Notes: generated by a model not told the origin, from the letters alone. A stretch of 64,000 nucleotides of DNA from Vibrio sp. Isolate34 (GCF_022397915.1 NZ_JAKEUO010000006.1:128192-192191); one strand, 5' to 3'. Positions 16,502-25,446 are shown, counted from the first letter of the stretch. Translations and numbers: made by a program.

Positions 16502-17227
16502 ATGACTACCGTATACCAAATCAGTGATTGCCACCTTTCAGATGAATCCAGCTATGAAAACCTGCGTAAAGCCTTGGAACACGTCGCTAACGATCCAACC
16601 TGTGAGACCATTTTTCTGACCGGTGATATTTGTTGTAATCCCAAACTGGGTGACTACATTCGATTGGAAGCGTTCATTAGGCAACACATTAACGCCAAGC
16701 CTATTAACGCGATTGCGGGCAACCATGACGACTCTCGCTTAATGCGTACTGAGCTAAAAGGCTCGACGATTTTCGTCACCGATAAAACGATTATCAATGG
16801 ACGAGAGTTTGTATTTCTGGACTCTAGCGACAAGCCGCTTGATAGCCGTCATCCATTAGGTTCAGGGCGCATTAATAACCGTGGAATAGCTCGTCTAAAA
16901 CAGCAACTAAGAAAGGCCGATGATCCCATCGTTGTTGTTCACCACCCTATCATTCCCGTCGGTTCTGAGTGGATGAAAGCGATCCGTTTGGAAAACGATG
17001 CCGAGGTAATGAAGGTGCTACGCAAGTATCGCGTGCGTGACGTTATTTGTGGTCACGGCCATGATGGAATAACTGCCACAAAACAAGGAATAACCCAATA
17101 TATGGCACCTTCAACCGCCTATGGGTTTGACCACTCTATCAATGAATACAATCGCAGCGAAAAGGTAGGATTGAGTCGAGTTCGTTTGTCGGCTAATTCA
17201 ATCGATTATCAGGCTGTGTATTTTTAA
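16502..17227 (+). CDS. CpdA/Icc-like metallophosphoesterase
   Basis: The product has 241 residues. All five metal-binding blocks of the calcineurin-like fold are present: DCH (SDCHL, residue ~9), TGD (~39), GNHD (~76), HHP (~141) and GHGH (~180). This is the layout of class III cyclic-nucleotide phosphodiesterases such as CpdA. The length is a little under that of E. coli CpdA (275). E. coli CpdA sits near parE; this one does not, so it may be a paralogue hydrolysing another phosphodiester. No near neighbour explains its role. Confidence 0.75.
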   Translation: MTTVYQISDCHLSDESSYENLRKALEHVANDPTCETIFLTGDICCNPKLGDYIRLEAFIRQHINAKPINAIAGNHDDSRLMRTELKGSTIFVTDKTIINGREFVFLDSSDKPLDSRHPLGSGRINNRGIARLKQQLRKADDPIVVVHHPIIPVGSEWMKAIRLENDAEVMKVLRKYRVRDVICGHGHDGITATKQGITQYMAPSTAYGFDHSINEYNRSEKVGLSRVRLSANSIDYQAVYF

Positions 17228-17393
17228 CATTGAACTGAGTTCAAAAGAATGGACCCCAATGTAAATGATGAATCCAACATTTACAGAGAATATAAATCAC
17301 CATCAAACTCCAGACATTAGAGTAAAAACTCATTTGAGAGCATTCAAACTAAAATGTTAGCGTGATGTTACAAACACAAACATCGGGCGCGAC

Positions 17394-18596
17394 ATGCAGC
17401 AAATAAAACTCTTAAACCGCGCTACCTTTGCAGGATTTGCAGCAACATTAGTTGGGAATGGCATTGGCCGCTTTGCCTACATAGCCTTGATGCCAGTGCT
17501 CATACAGAGCGGATGGTTCTCAAGTGAAGATGCCTCAACCCTTGGCGCTGCAACGCTGATCGGCTATATATTTGGAGCTCCCACTTCAAGCTTTCTACAG
17601 CGATACTATTCAACCGGTACACTCATACGTGCCTCTCTGTTATTGAGCAGCTTTAGTTATCTTGGTTGCGCCTTAAAGTCTGCCCCCTTCGAATGGTTTT
17701 TAACACTGAGAACCATTGCAGGAATGTCCGGAGCCATTCTTATGGTGCTCGCTCCCCCGATGATCGCTAGCCTTCACCCAAAAGAGATGAAAGCGAGAAT
17801 CAGTGGCGTCGTATTTTCAGGGATTGGGCTTGGTGCCATGATCTCAGGAACGATCATACCTCTTCTGATCTATCAAAGTGTGGAAAGCGCATGGTTAGGG
17901 ATGGGAGCCATCGCTTTTCTAGCAACTGTTCTGACATGGAAAACATGGAGTCTTGAGGCTAAACAGAGTCATTGTGCTATGAGCCCAGCTTCGTTTAAGG
18001 ACTTATCTAAGCGTAAACGTACGAGTATTCGATTTGTACTTTTAGCCTATACCTTTAGCGCAATTGGTTACTTACCTCATACTCTTTTTTGGGTCGACTA
18101 TATTGTTCGTGAGTTAGGGATGAGTTTTACAAGTGGCGGCTTTTATTGGGCCGTATTTGGCATCGGGGCAGCGATTGGACCGATAGTGACAGGTGTATTG
18201 GGTGATAAGGTTGGGCTCAAAAAAGCGCTATTAGCTGCCTTTATTTGTAAGGCGACTGGCGTTGCACTTCCGTTAATGCATACAGGTGAAGTTTCACTTT
18301 TTGTTTCGTCGCTACTCGTCGGTATGTTCACTCCGGGTATCGTAACACTCGTATCAACTTACACCTTAGAACTCGTTGGCACTCAACTCCACACAAAATC
18401 TTGGGGAACAATGACAATGGCTTTTGCCGTTTCGCAAGGCACCGTTGGCTTTGTTATGGCTCATTACGCCCCGCAACTCACCAGCTATAACGTCCTATTT
18501 ATGCTCAGTGCGAGTGCGCTCATTTTATCAATACTCTGCATCGCATTTACATCAACCAAACAGCAGGGATTAAACACTGCTCAAATAAGTTCGTAG
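17394..18596 (+). CDS. MFS transporter, YbfB/YjiJ family
   Basis: The product has 400 residues and about 12 transmembrane segments. The opening FAATLVGNGIGRFAYIALMP is the YbfB/YjiJ signature (G-x-G-R-F-A-Y/F). Transported compounds for this family are not well defined. The next gene, a GST, starts 14 bp later, so co-transcription is likely and a role in export of an electrophile or conjugate is possible, though inferred only from neighbours. The ribosome site is weak. Confidence 0.8.
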   Translation: MQQIKLLNRATFAGFAATLVGNGIGRFAYIALMPVLIQSGWFSSEDASTLGAATLIGYIFGAPTSSFLQRYYSTGTLIRASLLLSSFSYLGCALKSAPFEWFLTLRTIAGMSGAILMVLAPPMIASLHPKEMKARISGVVFSGIGLGAMISGTIIPLLIYQSVESAWLGMGAIAFLATVLTWKTWSLEAKQSHCAMSPASFKDLSKRKRTSIRFVLLAYTFSAIGYLPHTLFWVDYIVRELGMSFTSGGFYWAVFGIGAAIGPIVTGVLGDKVGLKKALLAAFICKATGVALPLMHTGEVSLFVSSLLVGMFTPGIVTLVSTYTLELVGTQLHTKSWGTMTMAFAVSQGTVGFVMAHYAPQLTSYNVLFMLSASALILSILCIAFTSTKQQGLNTAQISS

Positions 18597-18610
18597 CAAA
18601 GGAATCGCTC

Positions 18611-19240
18611 ATGAAACTGTATTTAAATGATACCTCGCCATTCTCACGAGCGGTGTTGGCCACTGCCTACCTGTGTAATGCACCCATTGAACTTGAATGG
18701 GTTGATCCATGGCAGACACCCCAAGCATTAGTCACAATCAATCCATTTAGCACTATACCGGTTCTTGAAACCAATGATGGTTTTGCACTCACCGAAAGCT
18801 TAACTATCTGCGATTTCCTATTACAGGCTTATCCGACAAAGATACTCACAACAGCCAATACGAGTGATGCTAAACGCATGTCGTTATTAGGAATGAGTAA
18901 GACTCTCATGGAAGTAGCATTTCGCTGCGCTGCATTGAGCTGCTTTGAAGCTGAACAAAATGTGCTGACAGTTAGAGGAAAGGGAGGTATTCAAAAGAGT
19001 GTTCAATCACTTATCAAGCAACTGAATAACACCCATGATTTACTTCAGCCAGATTTCTCAACGTTATATCTACACGTTGCATTAGATTACGTTCTGTTTA
19101 GGCACGCCAGTTTGCTCTCGACTAAGGAAGTTGACACCCTCTCCACCGCCTTACAAAACTCCCCTTTCAAAGAAACATTGGCAACGTTAAGCCTTGATTC
19201 ACTCTCCAATCAACCAAGCTATTGCGAGCTATGCCAATAG
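18611..19240 (+). CDS. Glutathione S-transferase family protein
   Basis: The product has 209 residues. The N-terminal thioredoxin-like domain has the catalytic region TSPFSR (Ser near residue 9 or 12), the cis-proline element TIPVLE (~56-61) and the gamma-glutamyl-binding ES pair in TESLTICDFL. A helical C-terminal domain follows. It is cytosolic. Glutathione conjugation or isomerase activity is expected, but the substrate is unknown. AAGGA lies before the ATG. Confidence 0.85.
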   Translation: MKLYLNDTSPFSRAVLATAYLCNAPIELEWVDPWQTPQALVTINPFSTIPVLETNDGFALTESLTICDFLLQAYPTKILTTANTSDAKRMSLLGMSKTLMEVAFRCAALSCFEAEQNVLTVRGKGGIQKSVQSLIKQLNNTHDLLQPDFSTLYLHVALDYVLFRHASLLSTKEVDTLSTALQNSPFKETLATLSLDSLSNQPSYCELCQ

Positions 19241-19257
19241 AAGAGTGTTACAGCGCT

Positions 19258-19389
19258 TCAATTTATCAATCTGTGATTGAAACCAGCACATACAGCGACT
19301 GGTGCCGTTTCCTGAACGGGCGCAGGGGCAGCAATTGAGTAAGCTGCTGTCATAGCTAAAGAAGCGGCAATCAGTGTTTTCTTGAACAT
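19258..19389 (-). CDS. Small exported peptide, 43 residues
   Basis: On the minus strand, ATG at 19389 after AAGAGAG opens MFKKTLIAASLAMTAAYSIA and continues APAPVQETAPVAVCAGFNHR to a TGA at 19260-19258. The K-rich start, hydrophobic core and A-x-A-like site are a clear signal peptide, leaving a mature part of only ~23 residues with one cysteine. It may be a real short secreted peptide or the 5' stub of a longer, truncated exported protein. The competing longer minus-strand frame over this DNA (19229-19444) has no such logic. Confidence 0.55.
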   Translation of the reverse strand: MFKKTLIAASLAMTAAYSIAAPAPVQETAPVAVCAGFNHRLIN

Positions 19390-19645
19390 AAAATACTCTC
19401 TTAGTTAGTAGTGGTGCTCTGAAATCTGACGCCATATTACCCACCAGTAGTAAGCGTTAATTGCCATTTGATGACACGCGATCACGTTCAGTTAAGCAAA
19501 AGTATTGAGATTGACTTCTTGGTATCTGATTACTGAATTTACACTAGCTTCTTATGGTTAAAATGCCGTATGGTACAAACAATCAATTATAAAGACTCAC
19601 GACCTTTGCCACAGAGACTCTCCATTTAAAACGAAAAGAATGACT

Positions 19646-19888
19646 ATGAATTTTGATATCAACGCACTGAAACATCACCAACTGGTCGAAGATGGTCAAC
19701 TTGAGGGGTGTTACATTCATCAGCCTGTGCAAGGCAGCCAACCCGATGACAAAGCCGTTTTAGCAGAGCGTCAAGCGCTGGAAAGCCGAGGATATAAGGT
19801 GGTTCAGGTTAAAGCGAAAGGCGGAACAACTACGTTTGCCGAGGCTATGCTAGAGCTTGCGAAGAAGACAGGCCACCAGCCCAAATAG
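19646..19888 (+). CDS. Small conserved-looking hypothetical protein, 80 residues
   Basis: The product is soluble, mixed alpha/beta and charged (MNFDINALKHHQLVEDGQLE ...). It holds a probable strand-helix element ESRGYKVVQVKAKGG and a C-terminal helix. An ATG at 19640 gives two more residues (MTM); either start is possible, since the GAAAAGA preceding both is a weak site. The strong terminator directly after supports a real transcription unit. No family recognised. Confidence 0.6.
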   Translation: MNFDINALKHHQLVEDGQLEGCYIHQPVQGSQPDDKAVLAERQALESRGYKVVQVKAKGGTTTFAEAMLELAKKTGHQPK

Positions 19889-19921
19889 TAAGCAACTTGG
19901 TAAAACAATATTGTCATCGAG

Positions 19922-19961
19922 AAAGCACCCTACCGACTATTAAATCAGCAGGGTGCTTTTT
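19922..19961 (+). terminator. Rho-independent terminator
   Basis: AAAGCACCCT (19922-19931) pairs perfectly with AGGGTGCTTT (19950-19959). It has an 18-nt loop and is followed by TT after the stem. Confidence 0.75.
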
Positions 19962-20169
19962 GATGACAGGCAATCACGCCTACCTAATATTGCGTCTATA
20001 GAATCCAGCTTCGTCTTTGGTCAGGAAAAAACAAAGACTAAGCAGCCAGTAAGGTAGATGTATGTCGCTACTGGGTCCAGAATCTTGATGGCTTGAATTT
20101 TTACGTGACACTTTCTAGTTCAGAAATGCTCTAGTGCTGGCGTACCTGAACATAAATTGATCTGCATAA

Positions 20170-20772
20170 GCATATGGTTTGTTACTCGTCGGCATAACCG
20201 TGTTACGAGGAGCAAGTCGATCTTTTCTCGTAATATCAATCATCATTAGCTCCCTTGGCATTAGCTTCTTTCTTTATAGCGCCATAATCGCGCCTTCTGT
20301 TACTTCTAGGATCGAAGCTCGAAGTATTCTCGTTGTGACGATATGTATCTTAGCCCTCTGTACAAACTATTCAGGGGAAAAGTACGATAACAGAGAAGCA
20401 AAATGTCTGTTGAACCTGACCCTGTTCATCAACATTCTCTATATGGCAATTAGGGGCATACTTGCTCATACCAAAGGAACGAATTCAAACTATTACCTGA
20501 TATCAGATATTCATAAATTGTCTTTCGTTATCATAACAATCACAACTATTAGCCTCGCATTTTCAGTGTTTTGGATCTTAACTGATCGTTTATTGAAGCA
20601 AACCTATCGCTTATCGATTACTGACGAACAAACAGGCCTTTATAACCATAGAGGTCTAGCTGAGCTGATACCCAAGCTTGTTCAACCAGGCCGAGAGAGT
20701 GACATTTCTGTACTGATGGCCGACCTAGATCATTTCAAAAAACCAATAATCAAAAACGCACTACTTCACTGA
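20170..20772 (+). pseudogene. Truncated diguanylate cyclase gene
   Basis: About 200 codons are open. Four or five transmembrane segments are followed by the start of a GGDEF domain (TDEQTGLYNHRGLAELIPK, then VLMADLDHFKK). The frame then leaves the family exactly where KINDxxGH should follow, and it stops 10 codons later. The GGDEF catalytic half is absent. At the 5' end there is no credible start: TTG at 20179 lies inside a transmembrane segment and a stop at 20167-20169 precedes it. Both ends are therefore lost, and it cannot make c-di-GMP. Confidence 0.75.
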
Positions 20773-20910
20773 CTTAATCACTTACATCAACCTTGTATTG
20801 ATTGATTCAGTAAAACAAACCTAAGACATGGGAATTGATTCCGAAGTGGTCATTTTATCGGACTGTCATCTAATTTTTGTACTTTGATATAACAAATAGC
20901 TTAAAAAATA

Positions 20911-20950
20911 TTGAGCGATCGTTCAAATATATTGGAATTTCCACTATAGT
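20911..20950 (+). promoter_or_regulatory. Candidate TetR-type operator and promoter of the dienelactone hydrolase gene
   Basis: TTGAGCGATCGTTCAA (20911-20926) is a palindrome with one mismatched pair and the GCGATCG core common in TetR-family sites. A -10 box TATAGT lies at 20945-20950, with the -35 position at 20922-20927 overlapping the palindrome. That arrangement suits repression. No TetR gene is adjacent. Confidence 0.45.
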
Positions 20951-20984
20951 TGATTGATCAAACAACTCACAACAAGGAAAAGTT

Positions 20985-21893
20985 ATGAATCAAAGTACCG
21001 AATCTCAATCAGATCCAACTCGATCTATCCCTCAAGAAGCATTTGATTGGTACGACGAATATGCGCACGGTCTGATTGATCGCAGAGAGTTTATGGCTCG
21101 TCTATCCGGGCTAGCTGTACTTGGCTTAACTATGACGACGCTAACTTCTGCACTGATCCCTAATTATGCGCAGGCAGAGCAAGTCTCTTTCAATGACCCT
21201 TCCATCAAAGCAACCTACGAGAAGTTTCCTTCGCCTAAGGGACACGGAGAAGGCTATGGCTACTTGGTGGTACCCAAAGAGCTAGAGAGTAATGCGCCTG
21301 TTGTCTTGGTTATTCATGAAAATAGAGGCTTGAATCCATACGTAAAGGATGTGGCAAGACGACTCGCGGCCGCTGGGTTTATTGCGTTTGCACCTGATGC
21401 ACTCTATTCGCTTGGCGGGTATCCAGGTAATGATGATGAAGGTAGAGCAATGCAAAAATCATTATCCAGAGAGAAAATCGAAGAAGACTTTATCGCTGCT
21501 GCAAACTTCTTGAAGTCTCATGAAAAAAGTAACGGAAAACTAGGCGCTGTAGGATTTTGCTTCGGTGGCTATATCGTGAATATGTTGGCGGCGGTAATGC
21601 CTGAGCAACTGGATGCGGGCGTTCCATTTTACGGCACTCCTGCCGCACCTGATTTAAGAAAGAATGTTAAAGGGCCATTACTGCTCCAATTCGCTGGAAT
21701 CGATAAACGTGTGAATGCAACTTGGCCAGACTATGAAGCTGAACTCAAAGAGATTGGGGCAGACTACACAGCTTACATCTATGACGGTGTGAATCATGGC
21801 TTCCATAACGATTCAACAGGTCGATATGCTAAAGAGGAAGCGGAGTTAGCATGGGCACGTACGCTTGAGTTCTTTAATCAAAAGCTTTCTTGA
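20985..21893 (+). CDS. Dienelactone hydrolase family protein with Tat signal
   Basis: The product has 302 residues. The twin-arginine motif DRREFM followed by a hydrophobic stretch (LAVLGLTMTTLTSAL) and a QAEQ cleavage region indicates Tat export. In YghX-type proteins this motif can also be a relic. The alpha/beta-hydrolase triad is complete: Cys in GFCFGG (~194), Asp in AGIDKRV (~246) and His in NHGFHND (~278). Activity on a small lactone or ester is expected. The gene has AAGGAAAA before its ATG and its own regulated promoter. Confidence 0.8.
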   Translation: MNQSTESQSDPTRSIPQEAFDWYDEYAHGLIDRREFMARLSGLAVLGLTMTTLTSALIPNYAQAEQVSFNDPSIKATYEKFPSPKGHGEGYGYLVVPKELESNAPVVLVIHENRGLNPYVKDVARRLAAAGFIAFAPDALYSLGGYPGNDDEGRAMQKSLSREKIEEDFIAAANFLKSHEKSNGKLGAVGFCFGGYIVNMLAAVMPEQLDAGVPFYGTPAAPDLRKNVKGPLLLQFAGIDKRVNATWPDYEAELKEIGADYTAYIYDGVNHGFHNDSTGRYAKEEAELAWARTLEFFNQKLS

Positions 21894-21963
21894 TAGGCAA
21901 GGTTACCGAACCTGTTTTCTTTAAATTTCAGGTTACTACCCTATACCTAACTCAACGAAACCC

Positions 21964-21994
21964 CAAAGGCCTCATACGTGTGAGGCCTTTGTTT
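21964..21994. terminator. Terminator, GGCCTCA-type hairpin
   Basis: An 11-bp stem, CAAAGGCCTCA (21964-21974) with TGAGGCCTTTG (21981-21991), is followed by TTT. It belongs to a recurrent terminator family in this window. Confidence 0.75.
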
Positions 21995-22025
21995 CCTCTA
22001 TCTAACTTTGCTTCTAACAAACCTA

Positions 22026-22077
22026 TTGACCCGACTTTATAAATAGATAATATAGACATCCAGACACCTAAACGTCT
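22026..22077 (+). promoter_or_regulatory. metQ promoter with three tandem MetJ boxes
   Basis: TTGACC (22026-22031), 16 bp, then TAATAT (22048-22053) form the promoter. Immediately after lie three contiguous 8-bp met boxes: AGACATCC (22054), AGACACCT (22062) and AAACGTCT (22070), with 6, 6 and 7 of 8 matches to AGACGTCT. MetJ with S-adenosylmethionine would bind across the start region and repress when methionine is plentiful. Confidence 0.75.
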
Positions 22078-22096
22078 TTTAATTAATGGAGTTATC

Positions 22097-22900
22097 ATGA
22101 ACCGCTGCAAAAAAATCACAGCATCCCTGTTTGCATTAGCATTCGTATTCGGCGTGACAGGATGTGGAAAACAAGACGAGGCTGTCATCAAGATTGGGGC
22201 GACAGTTGGCCCACATGCACAAGTTGTACAGGCAGTCGCTAAAGAAGCAGCGAAGCAAGGGATAAACATTGAACTCGTCGAATTCTCAGACTACATCACC
22301 CCTAACGCAGCACTCGACGATGGAAGTATCCAACTAAACAGTTACCAGCATCAGCCATTTCTCGATAACTTTAATGCCAATCACGATAGCCAGTTAGTTT
22401 CTATCGGACGTTCTATTTTGATGCGTATGGGCGTTTACTCGAACAAGTACACTTCGCTTGACTCTATCCCAGATAACGCACGAATCGCGATTCCAAACGA
22501 CCCAACGAATGGTGGGCGCGGACTACTGCTACTTGAAGATGCAGGGCTGATTTCATTAAAAGACAACGTTGGTTTCAATGCTTCATTAAACGATATTGTT
22601 AACAACCCTAAGAACATTCGATTTGTTGAAGTGGATGCCGCGCAGCTACCCCGCTCTCTTGACGATGTAGACGCAGCTGCAATCACCATGAACTATGTCA
22701 TGTCGGCTGGACTCGATCCTAAGAAACAAGGCATTTACTTAGAGAAAAAAGACGCACCTTTAGCTGTGATGGTTGTGGCAGCGCGAGAAGAAGACAAAAA
22801 CAATGAAACGTATAAAAAGATCATCTCAATTTATCACTCACAAGAGATCAATGACTTTTTAAACAGCACTTTCAAAGGCACTATCGAAGCTGCAAATTAA
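22097..22900 (+). CDS. metQ: MetQ/NlpA-family methionine-binding lipoprotein
   Basis: The product has 267 residues and is a lipoprotein (lipobox VTGC, Cys23). It has the NlpA core: IKIGATVGPHAQVVQAV, then NSYQHQPFLDNF and IAIPNDPTNGGRGLLLLE. MetQ proteins capture D- or L-methionine in the periplasm for the MetNI ABC transporter. No metN or metI is adjacent, so this is an orphan copy that either supplies a MetNI encoded elsewhere or binds a related ligand. The tandem met boxes upstream support a methionine role. Confidence 0.88.
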   Translation: MNRCKKITASLFALAFVFGVTGCGKQDEAVIKIGATVGPHAQVVQAVAKEAAKQGINIELVEFSDYITPNAALDDGSIQLNSYQHQPFLDNFNANHDSQLVSIGRSILMRMGVYSNKYTSLDSIPDNARIAIPNDPTNGGRGLLLLEDAGLISLKDNVGFNASLNDIVNNPKNIRFVEVDAAQLPRSLDDVDAAAITMNYVMSAGLDPKKQGIYLEKKDAPLAVMVVAAREEDKNNETYKKIISIYHSQEINDFLNSTFKGTIEAAN

Positions 22901-22941
22901 GCTAAATAAGCTAAATAAGCTAAATAAATTATCCCAGATTT

Positions 22942-22973
22942 GGCGTTGCCTCTACTTGTTAAGCAACGCCAGA
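22942..22973 (+). terminator. Probable terminator of metQ
   Basis: GGCGTTGC (22942-22949) pairs with GCAACGCC (22963-22970). The T tract is short. Between stop codon and hairpin lie three 9-bp copies of GCTAAATAA. Confidence 0.5.
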
Positions 22974-23119
22974 TTTGAGTGACGTGTTCATAGATGACTC
23001 ATTCCAATCCTCATTTCTAGTTAGAGAACAAAGCTTAAGTTACTTAAATCGAGGTTGAAAACGGGGCCATCGGAGCGGATTATGTAAGTACGAAATTCAA
23101 TTCGATCTGGGTTCTTGGC

Positions 23120-23800
23120 ATGAAAAAAGAAGTGATACTGTTTGATATAAACGAAACGGTTTTAAATTTGGAGTCATTACAACCCAAATTTAAAGCGGCA
23201 TTTGGCAGTGAGGATGCACTGTCGCTTTGGTTCTCAAAGCTTTTACACTCTTCAACGATTTGCATCGCAACAAACGTAAAGTCTACTTTTTCTGAACTAG
23301 CGAATTCAGCGCTCGACGCAATTGCACAACGGTACAAGTGTGATTTATCGGCGGAAAGTAAAGATGCCTTGTTAACTTCTTTTGCCAACCTACCACCGCA
23401 CACTGATATCAAAGCATCTCTGCTTGAATTGCGTAACAACGGCTTTAAAACCGTCGCTTTTTCCAACTCATCCCTCGACCTCATCACTGCTCAAATCAAG
23501 AATTCGGGCTTAGAAGATGACTTTGACACCGTCATTTCCGTTGAAGAAACAGGCAGTTTCAAACCAAATTCAGATGTGTATAGATTTGCAGCAGAAACGT
23601 TAAAAGAGCCTGTCGAAAACCTTCGTCTTGTGGCTACTCACGATTGGGACACTCATGGTGCGTTATCTGCTGGCTTACAAGCAGCCTATATAGACCGCAC
23701 TGGAATTGAGTATCATTCCCTGTATTTGAAGCCTGAAATTAGCTCCAGAACGATGGATGGTGTGGTGGAACAAATCATTAAGCACAATTTAGAAAAGTAA
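23120..23800 (+). CDS. HAD-superfamily hydrolase, type II haloacid dehalogenase-like
   Basis: The product has 226 residues. Motif I is FDINETVLNL (nucleophile Asp near residue 9, Asn replacing the second Asp as in haloacid dehalogenases rather than phosphatases). Motif II is FSNSS (~114), the motif III lysine is in GSFKPNSDVY (~150), and motif IV is ATHDWDTHGA (~174). Hydrolytic dehalogenation of 2-haloacids is expected from the family, though natural substrates are uncertain. It is monocistronic and convergent with the 112-residue gene. Confidence 0.82.
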   Translation: MKKEVILFDINETVLNLESLQPKFKAAFGSEDALSLWFSKLLHSSTICIATNVKSTFSELANSALDAIAQRYKCDLSAESKDALLTSFANLPPHTDIKASLLELRNNGFKTVAFSNSSLDLITAQIKNSGLEDDFDTVISVEETGSFKPNSDVYRFAAETLKEPVENLRLVATHDWDTHGALSAGLQAAYIDRTGIEYHSLYLKPEISSRTMDGVVEQIIKHNLEK

Positions 23801-23839
23801 CACCTCAAGAGACTTTTCTCCTGACTCGCTACAAACAAA

Positions 23840-23868
23840 AAGGCCTCGCACACGCGAGGCCTTAGTTT
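23840..23868. terminator. Bidirectional terminator, GGCCTCG-type
   Basis: AAGGCCTCGC (23840-23849) and GCGAGGCCTT (23854-23863) flank a 4-nt loop, with T-rich sequence on both sides. It serves the convergent HAD gene and the 112-residue gene copy 1. Confidence 0.8.
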
Positions 23869-23926
23869 TATCTACAGAGCAGTTTATCTATAACTAATTA
23901 GCCCATCTAAACCCACTGAATCACAT

Positions 23927-24265
23927 TCAGTCCATTCGGGTAATGAAGGTTTGTTCGTCATCGACAAAAGCCACGTAGTCGCCGTGATAGATAAACACTC
24001 GGCCACGCCCTTCAACGATACACGCAAGCTGTGGGTTCAAATCTTCTTCAAGATCTTTGCTTTGATACGTGCCGGTATCGGTGATCACACCGCGAAGTGT
24101 CGGCAAAAACCCATAGCTACGCTTAGCTTGATCAATCAAGCTCAATTCACTGGCGGTCGAGAAGTAAGATGGAATTGGACCAGCATCTTCGATAAACATC
24201 GGTTTTAGTTCTTCAAAAGCTGTAATCACCAGCCAGTCGATGCCGTTAACTTGATGGATAAACAT
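23927..24265 (-). CDS. Hypothetical protein, copy 1 of a duplicated gene
   Basis: The product has 112 residues and is soluble and acidic, without signal or membrane segment. It begins MFIHQVNGIDWLVITAFEEL and ends with a beta-rich stretch (GRGRVFIYHGDYVAFVDDE). A near twin at 30859-31197 differs at only four residues (5, 18, 37, 38), although the DNA differs at roughly one base in ten, mostly in third positions. That pattern means both copies are under selection. The function and family are not recognised. Confidence 0.75.
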   Translation of the reverse strand: MFIHQVNGIDWLVITAFEELKPMFIEDAGPIPSYFSTASELSLIDQAKRSYGFLPTLRGVITDTGTYQSKDLEEDLNPQLACIVEGRGRVFIYHGDYVAFVDDEQTFITRMD

Positions 24266-24436
24266 AGTTCATAAATACCTAGATTCTCGATAATTCTAAT
24301 GCGGGGATTCTATCACTATCAGAAGCGATTTGCGGCAGAACCACATTTTCTTTTATCTTCCTGTTTTTAAGAGGATGCATAGCTGATCTTCATCGCAACT
24401 TGGACGTATAGGCTCCTTAAACAAGAAGGAAGTACT

Positions 24437-24934
24437 ATGGCCAACGTCTATGTCAGCATCGGAAGCAACATTAACCGCGAACACCACGTCACACAGTCTC
24501 TCAAAGCATTGAATGACCGCTTTGCTCCCCTGCACATATCTAACTTCTACGATTGCGAGCCTGTGGGCTTTGAAGGAGATAACTTCCTTAACTTAGTCGT
24601 TGGGTTCGAATGTGACCTCTCTGTCGCAGAGTTGGTTAAAGTTCTACACCAAATCGAGTCAGAGAACGATCGCAAGCGTCAGACTAAAGCCTACGCTTCA
24701 CGCACTATGGACATCGACATCCTTCTTTACGGTAATAAAGTGGGCATTATTGACGGTGTAGAGCTACCTAGAGGCGAAATCACCGAATACGCTTTTGTGC
24801 TCAGGCCGTTAGTTGATATTGCCGCGCAAGAACGTCACCCCACCTTAAATAGCTCGTTTCAGCAACTCTGGGAAAGCTTCGACCAGTTGAGTCAGAAAAC
24901 CGAGCCCATCTCTTTTGAGCTCAGTTTCACTTAG
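24437..24934 (+). CDS. folK: HPPK-type 6-hydroxymethyl-dihydropterin pyrophosphokinase (FolK)
   Basis: The product has 165 residues. It has the HPPK start VYVSIGSNI, the Asp/Arg segment RKRQTKAYASRTMDIDILLYG (residues ~75-95, with the Mg-binding D-x-D pair), and PRGEITEYAFVLRPLVDIA. It transfers pyrophosphate from ATP to the pterin in folate synthesis. Vibrios usually keep another folK next to pcnB-panB. This one heads a pterin cluster with folX, folE and folM, so it may be a second, specialised copy. AAGGAAG precedes the ATG. Confidence 0.85.
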   Translation: MANVYVSIGSNINREHHVTQSLKALNDRFAPLHISNFYDCEPVGFEGDNFLNLVVGFECDLSVAELVKVLHQIESENDRKRQTKAYASRTMDIDILLYGNKVGIIDGVELPRGEITEYAFVLRPLVDIAAQERHPTLNSSFQQLWESFDQLSQKTEPISFELSFT

Positions 24935-25058
24935 CACGTACATGACTGAAAAAGAACGACTAAAAAAGAACAACTGAAATCTTAATCGCGTGACTTTACT
25001 GATCTTTTCTTAAAACAAGCACGTAACTGACTTCACTTTCTAAGGAATGGACACTGTT

Positions 25059-25436
25059 ATGAATCACAACGCCATCATCACCATTACAAACCTGAGACTA
25101 AGAACCTTCATCGGTTTCAACGAAGAAGAAAAGTCTAAGCAGCAAGACATCGTTATCAATGCAGAGATCCACTACCCCGCTAACAACCTTTGTCTCTCTG
25201 ATGATGTAGACAACGCGCTCAACTACAAAAACATCTGTAAGAAGATCATTCAACACGTCGAATCCGGAAGGTTTCTGCTTTTGGAAAAACTAACCAGCGA
25301 CGTACTTGGCATCTGTATCGACCATCCATGGGTGAAATACGCTCAAGTGAGAATTGATAAGCCTCATGCGCTACGTTTTGCCGACTCTGTTTCGCTCACT
25401 CTGAGTTATGAAGCAGACAACGACAATAATTCATAA
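25059..25436 (+). CDS. folX: Dihydroneopterin triphosphate 2'-epimerase (FolX)
   Basis: The product has 125 residues and is very close to E. coli Fol[49 protein letters not shown] and [17 protein letters not shown]. It epimerises dihydroneopterin triphosphate to dihydromonapterin triphosphate, the branch leading to tetrahydromonapterin. The ATG at 25059 was chosen because the ATG at 25047 abuts AAGGA too closely and the family starts eight residues before the AII strand. The distance from folK is about 120 bp. Confidence 0.9.
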   Translation: MNHNAIITITNLRLRTFIGFNEEEKSKQQDIVINAEIHYPANNLCLSDDVDNALNYKNICKKIIQHVESGRFLLLEKLTSDVLGICIDHPWVKYAQVRIDKPHALRFADSVSLTLSYEADNDNNS

Positions 25437-25446
25437 GGAGAGAGTC

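Noticed and set aside
19229..19444. A minus-strand 71-codon frame over the gap after the GST gene
   Set aside because: It is cysteine-rich without family logic and overlaps the better minus-strand frame with signal peptide and ribosome site at 19258-19389.
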